In this document: positions 8,197-15,422 of the stretch, in pieces
Layout: each line of letters opens with the position of its first letter
Numbering within the stretch: position 1 is the first letter of the stretch
Assembly: GCF_004114955.1 (NCBI RefSeq)
Contig: NZ_CP030053.1
Span: forward strand, 3,596,001 to 3,660,000
Length of the DNA: 64,000 nt
Source of the DNA: Bradyrhizobium guangzhouense
GTDB taxonomy: Bacteria > Pseudomonadota > Alphaproteobacteria > Rhizobiales > Xanthobacteraceae
Direction of reading: 5' to 3'
Notes under the pieces: generated by a model
The model's database searches: none
What the model saw: only the letters and a program-made list of their open reading frames with translations
Told to the model about the DNA's origin: nothing
Translations under genes and position numbers: made by a program

Positions 8197-8424
8197 CTAC
8201 CACTGCACGCCGGACCAGCGGCGGCCGAACACGGCTGGCTTCGTCTTTACGGCCTGCCAGCCGAAGAAATGGTGCTTGCCGGACCAGCTGTGCACGACGC
8301 TGCTGCAGATGGCGCATTTGAAGCTGCCGGCATGCGACTCGGCGTGCTCCTCCCGGGTCGCGGTGTAGTTCATGCTGCAACCCGTGCAGGTGAATTCTTC
8401 GATCGTCCAGATGCTGTTGGCCAT
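8197..8424 (-). CDS. Small zinc-ribbon-like protein
   Basis: A 75-residue protein from ATG 8424. It has two CxxC knuckles 20 residues apart (FTCTGCSMNY and FKCAICSSVV), with a His-rich middle (EEHAESHAG) and HSWSGKHHFF after the second pair. The arrangement suggests a single structural zinc site. No signal peptide; presumably cytoplasmic. Function unknown. Similar two-knuckle small proteins occur at 11165-11458 and 51333-51503. Confidence 0.65.
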   Translation of the reverse strand: MANSIWTIEEFTCTGCSMNYTATREEHAESHAGSFKCAICSSVVHSWSGKHHFFGWQAVKTKPAVFGRRWSGVQW

Positions 8425-8508
8425 TGCACCGCAAGTGTTTTTGGGACCTTGTGACGAAGCCTAAATGCGAGCCTTTGCATCGGCGTAAATTGGCCCGCTG
8501 AAATCCGG

Positions 8509-8790
8509 TTAATCGCCGTTAGGCAAGTCGGCTGGCATCGGCGGGTCTTGCTGCATTTTCTCGGTCCGCGGGGCTTCGGCCGGCTCAGGCCGCATGTCGC
8601 GGTCGATGCGCATCCGCACGCGGCGGATGGCCAGGAGCGGCAGTCGACCCTGAACCCGTCCGGATCGGACCTTGTCAGCGATCGTGTAGCCATAGCGCCA
8701 GAAACCCGGTGCGGCGTTCGGCTTGAGCACATAGTGAATGCCGCGGTGAATACCCGCGTGCACTTCGGGCTCTGTGGGGCGACGCGCCAT
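8509..8790 (-). CDS. Hypothetical protein, 93 residues
   Basis: Starts at ATG 8790 (MARRPTEPEVHAGIHRGIHY). The central part (GFWRYGYTIADKVRSGRVQG, then RLPLLAIRRVRMRIDRDMR) looks ordered and basic. The C-terminal 25 residues are Pro/Glu-rich and probably disordered. No signal peptide, membrane segment or known domain was recognised. Codon use is like that of its neighbours. Confidence 0.5.
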   Translation of the reverse strand: MARRPTEPEVHAGIHRGIHYVLKPNAAPGFWRYGYTIADKVRSGRVQGRLPLLAIRRVRMRIDRDMRPEPAEAPRTEKMQQDPPMPADLPNGD

Positions 8791-8940
8791 GGTCGGGGAA
8801 TGCTCGGCGGGACGGGGCGTTCCTAATCACCCGGCCGGGCACCGTGTCCGCTCGTCTTGACGCCCGGCCCGGGGCTGGCAATAACGCTGGGCCGCGCAAG
8901 CGCCGGAACCCCGCGTGATGCCGCAAGGAAAGCCGTACCT

Positions 8941-10041
8941 GTGAAAAGTCTGCGTCAGCTCCTGACGGGCGAGGACGTTATTCAGCTCGTGATCCGGCTT
9001 GGCCTTTTGGCGCTGCTGATCATCTGGACATTCCTGATCATCCGGCCGTTCGTGCCGATCCTGACCTGGAGCGGCGTGCTCGCGGTCGCGTTCTACCCGG
9101 CGTTCAGCTGGCTCGCCAAGCTGCTTGGCGGCCGGCCCAGGACCGCAGCCGCCATCCTCACCTTGGTCACGCTCGGCATCGTCCTCGGCCCGGCGACATG
9201 GCTCGGCGTGAGCGCGGTCGACGGGGGCAGGGAGCTGGCGCATCAACTTGCCACCGGTGACCTCGCGCTGCAGTCCGCTCCAGAGTCGATCAAGTCATGG
9301 CCGCTGATCGGCCCGACTTTGTTCGAGGTGTGGGACCAGGCCTACACCAACATCCGCGCCGTGCTGCGTGAGGTCGCGCCTTATCTCCAACCGCTGGCGG
9401 GACCGCTGCTGTCCCTGGCCGGCGATGCCAGTCTCGGCACGCTCCAGTTCCTGGTCTCGGTGTTCGTGGCCGGCTTCCTGTTTCCGCACGGACCGCGGCT
9501 GGTCGCCGCCGGGCGCGGCTTCCTGTCGCGCATCGTGCCCGAGCAGAGCGAGCATTTCCTCACGCTTGGCGGCGCCACCATCCGTGCGGTCGCGCAAGGC
9601 GTGATCGGCGTTGCCATCGTGCAAGCGCTGCTGGCCGGCATCGGCTTCAAGCTCGCGGCCGTGCCGAGCGCGGGCCTGCTCGCCTTCATCGTGCTGCTGC
9701 TGTCGATCGTGCAGATCGGCGCCTTCCTCGTGCTGCTACCTGTCATCATCTGGCTGTGGACCGCCAAGGACGTCACCACCGCGCTGGTGTTCACCGTGTT
9801 CTTCGTGGTCGTCGGCTTTCTCGACACCATGCTGAAGCCGCTGGTCATGGGCCGCGGCCTCAACACGCCGACCATCGTCATCTTCGTCGGCGTCATTGGC
9901 GGCACGCTCGCCCACGGCATTGTCGGCCTGTTCATCGGACCGATCATCCTGTCGGTGGCGTGGGAGATGGCGGCGGCATGGATCGGGAGCGAGGCGGGGA
10001 AACGGACCGTTGCGTCACCCGCTTCCGACGAGGTCCGATAG
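8941..10041 (+). CDS. AI-2E-family (PerM/TqsA-like) membrane transporter
   Basis: Inner-membrane protein of about 366 residues from GTG 8941, which has the SD AAGGAA (8925-8930). A longer frame opens at TTG 8857. Seven or eight hydrophobic segments are visible, including IRLGLLALLIIWTFLIIRPF near the start, and GLLAFIVLLLSIVQIGAFLV and TALVFTVFFVVVGFLDTML near the end. The C-terminal block KPLVMGRGLNTPTIVIFVGV with GGTLAHGIVGLFIGPIILSV is the typical AI-2E/UPF0118 signature. Members export autoinducer-2 or act as Na+/H+ antiporters in some bacteria, and the substrate here is unknown. Confidence 0.85.
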   Translation: MKSLRQLLTGEDVIQLVIRLGLLALLIIWTFLIIRPFVPILTWSGVLAVAFYPAFSWLAKLLGGRPRTAAAILTLVTLGIVLGPATWLGVSAVDGGRELAHQLATGDLALQSAPESIKSWPLIGPTLFEVWDQAYTNIRAVLREVAPYLQPLAGPLLSLAGDASLGTLQFLVSVFVAGFLFPHGPRLVAAGRGFLSRIVPEQSEHFLTLGGATIRAVAQGVIGVAIVQALLAGIGFKLAAVPSAGLLAFIVLLLSIVQIGAFLVLLPVIIWLWTAKDVTTALVFTVFFVVVGFLDTMLKPLVMGRGLNTPTIVIFVGVIGGTLAHGIVGLFIGPIILSVAWEMAAAWIGSEAGKRTVASPASDEVR

Positions 10042-10106
10042 CGCGTTACGCGCCGACTCACGCCCATTTGGCAGAATGTGGACGGTAGCGACCAGAGCGG
10101 CCATGG

Positions 10107-10132
10107 AACTTGTCTAATGAAATAGACAAGTT
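10107..10132. promoter_or_regulatory. Perfect 10-bp inverted repeat, candidate operator
   Basis: Arms AACTTGTCTA (10107-10116) and TAGACAAGTT (10123-10132) are exact complements separated by the 6-nt spacer ATGAAA. The dyad lies 38 bp before the Nudix start at 10170. No T tract follows, so a terminator for the upstream permease is unlikely. The size and symmetry suit a TetR-type operator, but no regulator gene is adjacent. Confidence 0.55.
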
Positions 10133-10169
10133 ACGATGGCGCCAGATTCTTTTTCGGTTTGCGACAGGA

Positions 10170-10562
10170 ATGGCGAAGTCTTCCAAGCTCGTTGCCGCCA
10201 AGCGCGGCAAGGTTTTGTTGGTCAGGAGACGGTCGGACGGCCTCTGGATGTTCCCGGGCGGCCGCAAGCGTGCGCGCGAAACCGAGAAAGCCTGCCTGCG
10301 GCGCGAGATCAAGGAAGAGCTGCCGAAGCTGAAACTGGGCCGGATCAGCCTCTGGAAAGAGGTGAAGGCCAAGAACAAGCGTTCGGGCCGCAAGATGAGC
10401 GACGCGATCTTCATCGCCAAGAGCGCCAAGGGGCGCCTTGCGATCGGCGACAAGAAGGAGATCGACCGCGCCGCCTGGCAGAAGCCCCGCGGCATTCGCC
10501 TGACCGCGACCTCGCGCTACATCAGGGATCGCCTGTTTCCGCGGAAGTCGCGGCGGAGCTAG
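10170..10562 (+). CDS. Nudix hydrolase-family protein
   Basis: A 130-residue Nudix-fold protein from ATG 10170; a TTG start at 10110 would fall inside the dyad and is not favoured. The Nudix box reads GRKRARETEKACLRREIKEE followed by L, so the metal-binding REIKEEL helix is intact. The usual Gly after the helix is Pro (ELPKL). The front part (KLVAAKRGKVLLVRRRSDGL with MFPGG) is classic Nudix. Close families include diphosphoinositol-polyphosphate and dinucleoside-polyphosphate hydrolases. The very basic C-terminal half is unusual, and the substrate is unknown. Confidence 0.8.
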   Translation: MAKSSKLVAAKRGKVLLVRRRSDGLWMFPGGRKRARETEKACLRREIKEELPKLKLGRISLWKEVKAKNKRSGRKMSDAIFIAKSAKGRLAIGDKKEIDRAAWQKPRGIRLTATSRYIRDRLFPRKSRRS

Positions 10563-10585
10563 CCGGCAGGCGGGTGGCGGCTGCG

Positions 10586-10611
10586 GTGACAAAGAACGGC
10601 TGTGACAAAGA
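10586..10611 (+). repeat. 10-bp direct repeat (two copies)
   Basis: GTGACAAAGA occurs at 10586-10595 and again at 10602-10611, a 16-bp period. It sits just after the Nudix stop codon and before the orphan terminator at 10713. It may be a tandem regulator site for a small transcript, or chance. Confidence 0.35.
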
Positions 10612-10712
10612 GTCCGACCGCCTGCGCGTTACGTGTGAAGCAGTTCACAAGCTGCCGCGCAGAGGGCTGTTATAGAGGCGTCATTGCCTTACCAATTCAT
10701 AGTCTTTGAAAC

Positions 10713-10742
10713 ACCCCAGTGTCGCCACGCACTGGGGTTTTT
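10713..10742 (+). terminator. Rho-independent terminator, possible end of a small RNA
   Basis: Arms ACCCCAGTG (10713-10721) and CACTGGGGT (10730-10738) pair perfectly over 9 bp with an 8-nt loop, followed by five T. It lies 151 bp downstream of the Nudix stop with no gene between, and upstream of the converging YciI-like gene. It also reads as a weaker terminator in the opposite direction for that gene. A TTATAG hexamer at 10670-10675 could be a -10 element for a short RNA. Confidence 0.7.
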
Positions 10743-10762
10743 CACATCCAGCTCCCAGTTGC

Positions 10763-11050
10763 TCAGCCCTGCCGCCGCAGGAAGCCGGTGATCGTGACCG
10801 TCTCCCAGATGTCGGCCGCCGCGAACGGATCGGCGCGATTGAAGGCCTCGACCTCAGTGCGGCTGGAAGCCTCGATCAGGAACAGGCTGCCGATCATGGC
10901 GGCGCCGTCGTCGGCCACCAGCGGGCCCGACATCACGATCTTCACGCCGAAGCGCGAGGTGTCGCTGAGGAAGGCCTTGTGGGCCTCGTAATTGGCAAGC
11001 CGCGTCGGCAGTGCACCGGTGCGGTCGATGGCGTGGATGGCAAACAGCAT
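10763..11050 (-). CDS. YciI-family protein
   Basis: A 95-residue protein from ATG 11050 with SD GGAGA. The pattern MLFAIHAIDRTGALPTRLAN, followed by AHKAFL, GPLVADDGAAMIGSLFLIEA and ADPFAAADIWETVTITGFL, matches the YciI/DGPF ferredoxin-like alpha-beta fold. It includes the conserved His in 'YEAHKAFL' and Asp in the 'ADPF' region. Family members are small enzymes or binding proteins, some linked to muconolactone-type isomerisation, but most have no assigned reaction. Cytoplasmic. Confidence 0.8.
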   Translation of the reverse strand: MLFAIHAIDRTGALPTRLANYEAHKAFLSDTSRFGVKIVMSGPLVADDGAAMIGSLFLIEASSRTEVEAFNRADPFAAADIWETVTITGFLRRQG

Positions 11051-11164
11051 GATGTCTCCGGGAATCCTGAGGGGCGGCTGTCACGTGAATCATCCCGATG
11101 CGTCATCGCGGCCGACCAGCTCGGCGCAAGCATGGATCGGGGCGACGTTGGTGCCGCGCAGGCG

Positions 11165-11458
11165 CTATTCCGACCTTCCATGCACCCGAGCGCGCCCGGT
11201 CGATGACGACCTCGAGCGCGGAGCCGCGCGCGGTTCCGGCGGGGCGGCGATCCTGATCGCCTCGGCCTCGCGCTGCTCCTTCCGCGCCTGCCGTGCGCTT
11301 CGCATCGCGCGCTTGATGAACGGGTGCTGCGCGTCGTCGGCGAAGAACAGCACGACCTCGCAACAGGGACATTGCCTCGAATAGCCGTCCTGCAGCCGCC
11401 CCGCGCGATCGCGAAACATCGTCTTGCAACGCGTGCACTGGATCTGGACGAAACTCAT
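11165..11458 (-). CDS. Small zinc-ribbon-like protein
   Basis: A 97-residue protein from ATG 11458. CxxC knuckles at IQCTRCKTMF and RQCPCCEVVLFF form a likely zinc ribbon in the first 40 residues. The second half is highly charged and Arg/Ala-rich (SARQARKEQREAEAIRIA), probably disordered. The two-knuckle layout resembles the small proteins at 8197-8424 and 51333-51503. Function unknown. Confidence 0.6.
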   Translation of the reverse strand: MSFVQIQCTRCKTMFRDRAGRLQDGYSRQCPCCEVVLFFADDAQHPFIKRAMRSARQARKEQREAEAIRIAAPPEPRAAPRSRSSSTGRARVHGRSE

Positions 11459-11573
11459 GCGCCGACAACAATGGTGATTTGAAATCGGCGGTCACGGTGA
11501 GCCGAATATCTGAACAAACCCTCAATGCCGGCCGGTGCTGTCTCGTCGCCTGCGTGCGGTCCAGTGGGAAGCG

Positions 11574-11816
11574 CTACTGCTTCGCCGCCATCCCGTCTAG
11601 GCAGTGAATGAGAAAGTCGGTCCGGTCTCGCGGCAACACCTTCACCAGATCCGCCTTCTGCGCGCATTCGCGCTGGCGGATCTGCTCGGCGCGGCGCTTC
11701 TCGGCCGCCTCGCGGTATTCCGGCGCGACCTTGCTGGGATCGACGAGGGCTTGGGAGCGGGCAGACGAGGTGGAGAGCAGCGCGACGGCTGCGACAGCAA
11801 TAATGACCTGTTTCAA
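11574..11816 (-). CDS. Small periplasmic protein
   Basis: An 80-residue protein. TTG 11816 is preferred over ATG 11840 because GGAGG lies 5 nt before it and the resulting N-terminus is a clean signal peptide (MKQVIIAVAAVALLSTSSA, cleavage near SARSQA). The mature part is helical and charged (SKVAPEYREAAEKRRAEQIR) with two Cys (QRECAQK and LIHCLDG) that could form a disulfide. No known domain. Confidence 0.6.
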   Translation of the reverse strand: MKQVIIAVAAVALLSTSSARSQALVDPSKVAPEYREAAEKRRAEQIRQRECAQKADLVKVLPRDRTDFLIHCLDGMAAKQ

Positions 11817-11897
11817 ATGAGCCTCCGGAAAAAGGCTCATCCTAGCGCCCGCTGTCGGGTGGCTCAACGGTGGATGCGTTGGGGGAGGGCGAGGCGG

Positions 11898-12068
11898 CTA
11901 GGCGGCCTGCTCCTCGAACGAGGTGTAGACGCGGCCATTGGGATCGACGATCTGAACGTCGCGGCACCCGTCCTGGATCAGCTCCCTGGCCTTCTTCAGG
12001 GCGGCGGCGAGGGACTCGCGCTTCAGGTTGACGACGCCTGCCGTGTCGAAACCGGTGATCTCAAACAT
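11898..12068 (-). CDS. Small cytoplasmic protein, 56 residues
   Basis: The strong SD GGAGGGAA four nt before ATG 12068 fixes the start inside a longer open frame. The protein (MFEITGFDTAGVVNLKRESL, then AAALKKARELIQDGCRDVQI, then VDPNGRVYTSFEEQAA) has a beta-alpha-beta pattern. Short proteins of this kind are frequent in Bradyrhizobium, usually as 'hypothetical'. It is divergent from the gene at 12342. Confidence 0.6.
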   Translation of the reverse strand: MFEITGFDTAGVVNLKRESLAAALKKARELIQDGCRDVQIVDPNGRVYTSFEEQAA

Positions 12069-12291
12069 GCCGTTCCCTCCGTTTTGTCGAATCCTACACC
12101 TTTCCAGCGGGTTGTCTCCTGGCTTTTTTGGACCTGGCGGACGGAACAGAATTGACGGCATGCCACCGCAATTCCTCGCATGGCCCCGTAATCAGCCGGG
12201 GGCGCGGGCCACGCCTGGCGACCACCTCGCTAACGTGGAATTAATCCGAAAAGCCCACAATTTTAGGCAGTTGTGTAAGTGAGTGCTGCGT

Positions 12292-12333
12292 AAAGGAGGC
12301 GTCGAGAGGACGTTCCGGCGACGGCCTCCTTTT
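12292..12333 (+). terminator. Hairpin with T tract in the leader of the 12342 gene
   Basis: AAAGGAGGCGTCG (12292-12304) pairs with CGACGGCCTCCTTT (12319-12332) with a single bulged base and a 14-nt loop, then T. It ends only 9 nt before the ATG at 12342. The left arm is a perfect SD-like sequence and the right arm an anti-SD-like one. It could be an attenuator, the terminator of a short upstream RNA, or a translation-control hairpin. Confidence 0.5.
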
Positions 12334-12341
12334 GCTCGCTC

Positions 12342-13034
12342 ATGAGGTCAATGCGCATGACCACGACATCCGAAACGCTGGGCTTCGCCGAGCACCTCGA
12401 CGCCGCGGCACTTGCTGCCGCAGCATCTGAACCCCAGCCTGAGCTCGAGGCCCTGGAATCTCCAATCCCGCTCAAGCGCTCCAGCCGTAAATCGGTCCTT
12501 GCGCTGGCGGTATGTGCCCTGGCGATCAATGGCGCAGCGGCCATCTATACATCGCCGTTTGACCTTTCCCTGCCTGATGTCGGCAACCTGGCCGCGTTGT
12601 TTCCGCGCCAGGAAGAGACCGCGCCAAAGCCGGATCCTGTCGTCGCTGCCCTGAAGGAGATCCAGTCGGCCCAGCAGCAGCAGGCGGCCGCGCTGCAGGA
12701 GATCAATTCCTCCTTGCAGCAGAATACGGCGCTGCGTCAGCAGGATTCGACGACCCTGTTGTCGCTCCGCCAGAGCATCACGGACGAGCGGGGCGATGTG
12801 AAGCGGATATCGCCGCAGCTCTCGACGCTGATCGCAAAGATCGACACGCTGCAAAGCACGATGATGTCCGACGTCACCGCTTCCATCCCGCGCTTGCGCC
12901 CGCGCGATCGGCTGTTGCTGCGCAAGCGGCTGGCGCGGCAGCCGAAGTCGGCTGGGCCGGTGTCGATCGGGCCAGTCTCGGTCGGCGGCGCTCCGCTGAG
13001 TGCGCCGGCGACGGTGGCGGTGCCGGAAAGCTGA
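12342..13034 (+). CDS. Single-pass membrane protein with coiled coil
   Basis: About 230 residues; ATG codons at 12342, 12351 and 12357 are all possible starts. The cytoplasmic N-terminus is Ala/Glu-rich (FAEHLDAAALAAAASEPQPE). One membrane helix follows (SVLALAVCALAINGAAAIY, about residues 51-69). A long Gln/Leu coiled coil lies beyond it (KEIQSAQQQQAAALQEINSS through LLSLRQSITDERGDVKRISP), ending in a Pro/Arg/Val tail. A bitopic protein with a periplasmic coiled coil is the simplest reading. Function unknown. The hairpin at 12292-12333 lies directly in its leader. Confidence 0.65.
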   Translation: MRSMRMTTTSETLGFAEHLDAAALAAAASEPQPELEALESPIPLKRSSRKSVLALAVCALAINGAAAIYTSPFDLSLPDVGNLAALFPRQEETAPKPDPVVAALKEIQSAQQQQAAALQEINSSLQQNTALRQQDSTTLLSLRQSITDERGDVKRISPQLSTLIAKIDTLQSTMMSDVTASIPRLRPRDRLLLRKRLARQPKSAGPVSIGPVSVGGAPLSAPATVAVPES

Positions 13035-13114
13035 GAGTCAATCGTCGATTGCTTGCGGCTCAGTACGTTCGCGAGCTGAAGCGGGTCGTGGGTACGGGAG
13101 AGAGCGGCGGACTC

Positions 13115-13282
13115 CTACATGGAGGCACTACTGAGAGAGCCGCAAGGCTGACGAGTCAGCACATGCTCGTGCAAGTCTTCGAGCACGTGCCCATTCCAGC
13201 ATTGATGGTGCTTTTGGGAGTAGGCAAGCAGGACCATAAAGCCTACAGCGACCACAACGCATCCGGTTACGAAGTTCTGCAT
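13115..13282 (-). CDS. Small membrane protein (55 residues)
   Basis: From ATG 13282, with GGAG 6 nt before it (ATG 13285 is adjacent). One membrane helix is at the N-terminus (NFVTGCVVVAVGFMVLLAY), followed by a His/Cys-containing short tail (SQKHHQCWNGHVLEDLHEHV). The longer frame upstream has no sensible N-terminus. Recognised only as a likely real small ORF by its SD and membrane segment. Confidence 0.4.
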   Translation of the reverse strand: MQNFVTGCVVVAVGFMVLLAYSQKHHQCWNGHVLEDLHEHVLTRQPCGSLSSASM

Positions 13283-13594
13283 CATGCACTCCAGGGCAAA
13301 CTGTGAGTGGCTACCCGGGGGCATCTTACCGCAATCGGCAGAAACACCAAATCCTCCGCGCGAAGGCTTTATTGGTAAGATCCGTATCCTCGGAGGAGGG
13401 GGGCATCTGTCGGCCGTGCCCGGTGTCGAGGGCCTCGCATTCTTGCCTGGGAGCGCACCTGGCGACATCAATGGTGCACCGTCACCATATTCCCGGGCCT
13501 ACCGAACGCCCAGCGGTGCATTGCCGGCGCTCGTCGCTGGTGACAGGGTCGCAGCGAGCCCCGCAAGGGCACGCCGACGCCATCGAGCCGGGAT
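13283..13594. other. 312-bp stretch without a supported gene
   Basis: Open frames exist on both strands, but none has an SD, plausible N-terminus or protein-like composition. No repeat, terminator or promoter was identified. It lies inside the accessory-looking 13-15 kb region. Confidence 0.3.
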
Positions 13595-13873
13595 CTACTG
13601 CCGTTCCTCAAACATGTTGCAGCGAGGATCGCCTCGCTTCACCCGGCGAAGCTCCTGGAACGACGGCCCGTCACACTGGAGCAGCGTGTATTCCTTGTAA
13701 GAGGGCGGCGGTACGCGCCAGCAAAGCGCCTCACCAGCGGGAACTGTGTGGGTATCCCCCATGCCGATCACATAGTTGCAGTCAGACACAGGCTTTTTGG
13801 CCTTCTCCTGATCTTGTGCATGAACTGAGGCTAGCGAAACCACTGCGAAGAACGCCACGGACAAGACGCGCAT
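13595..13873 (-). CDS. Small periplasmic Cys-containing protein
   Basis: A 92-residue protein from ATG 13873 with SD GAGGAGAGAA. Signal peptide MRVLSVAFFAVVSLASVHA. The mature part has four Cys (VSDCNYV, EALCWRV, LLQCDGP, DPRCNMF), consistent with two disulfides in the periplasm. No recognised domain. It lies among other short secreted or membrane proteins. Confidence 0.6.
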   Translation of the reverse strand: MRVLSVAFFAVVSLASVHAQDQEKAKKPVSDCNYVIGMGDTHTVPAGEALCWRVPPPSYKEYTLLQCDGPSFQELRRVKRGDPRCNMFEERQ

Positions 13874-14185
13874 TGTTCTCTCCTCTCGCGACAGCAAACA
13901 CTGTTCACTTAGGACGAGACCCGTGGGGGACGTAAGAAATTCCCGGATTTTTGATGACCGCCTGGGGCGGCATCAGCACGACATTGACGAACTCGCGATC
14001 ACGTCCGCCGCACCAAATCGTATCGCCAGGTGCGAGCATTCATCTCGCCGAAGGTGATTTCGGTCACACAGTCACGCGCGACGGCGTCATCTCGCTGAAT
14101 TGAACGATCGGGAAACCACCGGCACTTGGGGATGATCGACGGCCGAACCACATCCGTAGCTGGCAACACCCGATTGGATACGGCG
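13874..14185. other. 312-bp stretch without a supported gene
   Basis: No convincing ORF, RNA or repeat. It probably holds the promoters of the divergent genes at 13595-13873 (minus) and 14186-14428 (plus), but no clear -35/-10 pair was identified. Confidence 0.3.
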
Positions 14186-14428
14186 ATGATGCGGTCCGTT
14201 TTGGCCCTGGGGCTATTGCTTGCTGTGAGTGCTGCGGGGAATGCTGCCACGGTGCATCGCTCCACACCACCGTTGCGCTCGGGGCAGCATAGGTTCGCTC
14301 CCCCCGCTCAACTCACTGCTCCCGGTCGGGGCGTGGCAACCCCGGGTTTCGCCGTCCCGGGTTGGACCGACGAGGCCACCCAGCGATGGTTGGACAGCAC
14401 CACCTCCTGCTTGGGCTGTGGCGGATAG
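14186..14428 (+). CDS. Small secreted protein, unknown function
   Basis: An 80-residue protein from ATG 14186 (or the adjacent ATG 14189). Signal peptide MMRSVLALGLLLAVSAAGNA, then TVHRSTPPLRSGQHRF. The C-terminus (FAVPGWTDEATQRWLDSTTS then CLGCGG) carries a CxxC motif with Trp/Asp residues typical of a family of short secreted Bradyrhizobium proteins. A metal or heme-type site is possible but not shown. Confidence 0.6.
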   Translation: MMRSVLALGLLLAVSAAGNAATVHRSTPPLRSGQHRFAPPAQLTAPGRGVATPGFAVPGWTDEATQRWLDSTTSCLGCGG

Positions 14429-14600
14429 CGTGCGAACGAGATGGGGTGGAACGAGGCGGAGGGCTGGCGCCGGGTCCACCCAATACGCGGCATCCCGAAG
14501 GTCGCGAGATTTTAGAATCATGCACCGCCGACGGCTTGGGCGGTAAGGCTTGGGAGGCCGCCAACTGTGGCAGCCTCCTTTCCACGTCGACGCTTCGTCG

Positions 14601-14804
14601 TCAGAACCCAAAGAAGAAGCCGCCAGCAACAGTCGCCATAATGAGATCGCCGGCGAGCTGACCGAGGCCCATTCCGGGGCCGCCGTACGGCACATAAGCA
14701 CCGGGGGCCTTGGGGTCCATCTGGCCACGGCCATCATTCATCATGCCGCCGGCGACCGCATCGAGATCCTCGACGGAAAGCGACCCAACTTCCTGCGTCC
14801 TCAT
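14601..14804 (-). CDS. Double-glycine-leader peptide, bacteriocin/microcin-like precursor
   Basis: A 67-residue peptide from ATG 14804 with SD AGGAGAA five nt upstream. The first 20 residues form a classic GG leader (LSVEDLDAVAGG at residues 9-20, with Leu, Val and Ala-Gly-Gly in the usual positions), predicted to be cut after Gly20. The 47-residue core starts MMNDGRGQ and is very rich in Gly, Ala and Pro (PYGGPGMGLGQLAGD), with a hydrophobic C-terminal segment (LIMATVAGGFFFGF). This layout matches class II bacteriocins and microcins exported by peptidase-C39 ABC transporters. No such transporter, immunity gene or modifying enzyme is in the window, so export would depend on genes elsewhere. 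Function is inferred from the leader only. Confidence 0.65.
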   Translation of the reverse strand: MRTQEVGSLSVEDLDAVAGGMMNDGRGQMDPKAPGAYVPYGGPGMGLGQLAGDLIMATVAGGFFFGF

Positions 14805-15030
14805 GTCTATTCTCCTGACTTGAAAGGGACCATTCCCTCGCATGCAGGAGTACGCGGTGCGGCTCATCTGCGCGGTGATTGCTGTCACACAGGGACCACG
14901 CGTACGATCGAGGAACTGACAGCCAATGGCAATGTTCAGCCGCCACTCTGAATGTGATGCATGGCGCGATGGCAAGCTCGACAGACATGTCGGCGAGGCG
15001 TGGCTTTATCTGCGTTCGGTGCAAAAGCTT

Positions 15031-15106
15031 TGGTGAGCGCGCTGGGGCTCGAACCCAGGACCCCGTGATTAAAAGTCACGTGCTCTACCGGCTGAGCTAC
15101 GCGCTC
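15031..15106 (-). tRNA. tRNA-Lys (anticodon TTT)
   Basis: A full 76-nt cloverleaf including encoded CCA. The acceptor stem GAGCGCG pairs with CGCGCTC, the D stem is GCTC/GAGC, and the anticodon stem CGTGA/TCACG encloses loop CTTTTAA. The anticodon TTT is at 15073-15071. The T stem CTGGG/CCCAG encloses TTCGAGC. No fragment of a duplicated tRNA 3' end was noticed nearby, so there is no sign that it served as an integration site. Confidence 0.95.
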
Positions 15107-15422
15107 CCATGACCGCTGATGGCTGTAGAGAAAATCGCCATCGTCTTCGGACATTCGAGAAGCATGTCTTGCCGCTGCGCTTCAACTTGCGCCGCGGGGA
15201 AAACCGGCTGTTTCCGGATCATGCTTTCGGCCCGCGCTGTGTAGGGGGATGGGGCGCCGAGGTCAATAGCGGGGCTGGTTGCCAAAACACGCGGCAGCAG
15301 CGGGGATTATGTTGCTGCTTCCAGCGCTTAGGTCGGAGTTTTGAACCTGTTTGGCGGGGCGCCATCCACGCCCAAAGACATCCTGGCTCCTCATCACGAG
15401 GACCCGGCGCCGCTTCATCCCG
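15107..15422. other. 316-bp stretch between tRNA-Lys and ndvB
   Basis: No supported gene. It contains the region upstream of tRNA-Lys (minus strand) and the 3' flank of ndvB. No terminator or recognisable repeat was found. Confidence 0.3.

Noticed and set aside
13303..13935. 210-codon plus-strand frame over the small-protein region
   Set aside because: No SD, odd composition, and it is antisense to the better supported secreted-protein gene at 13595-13873.
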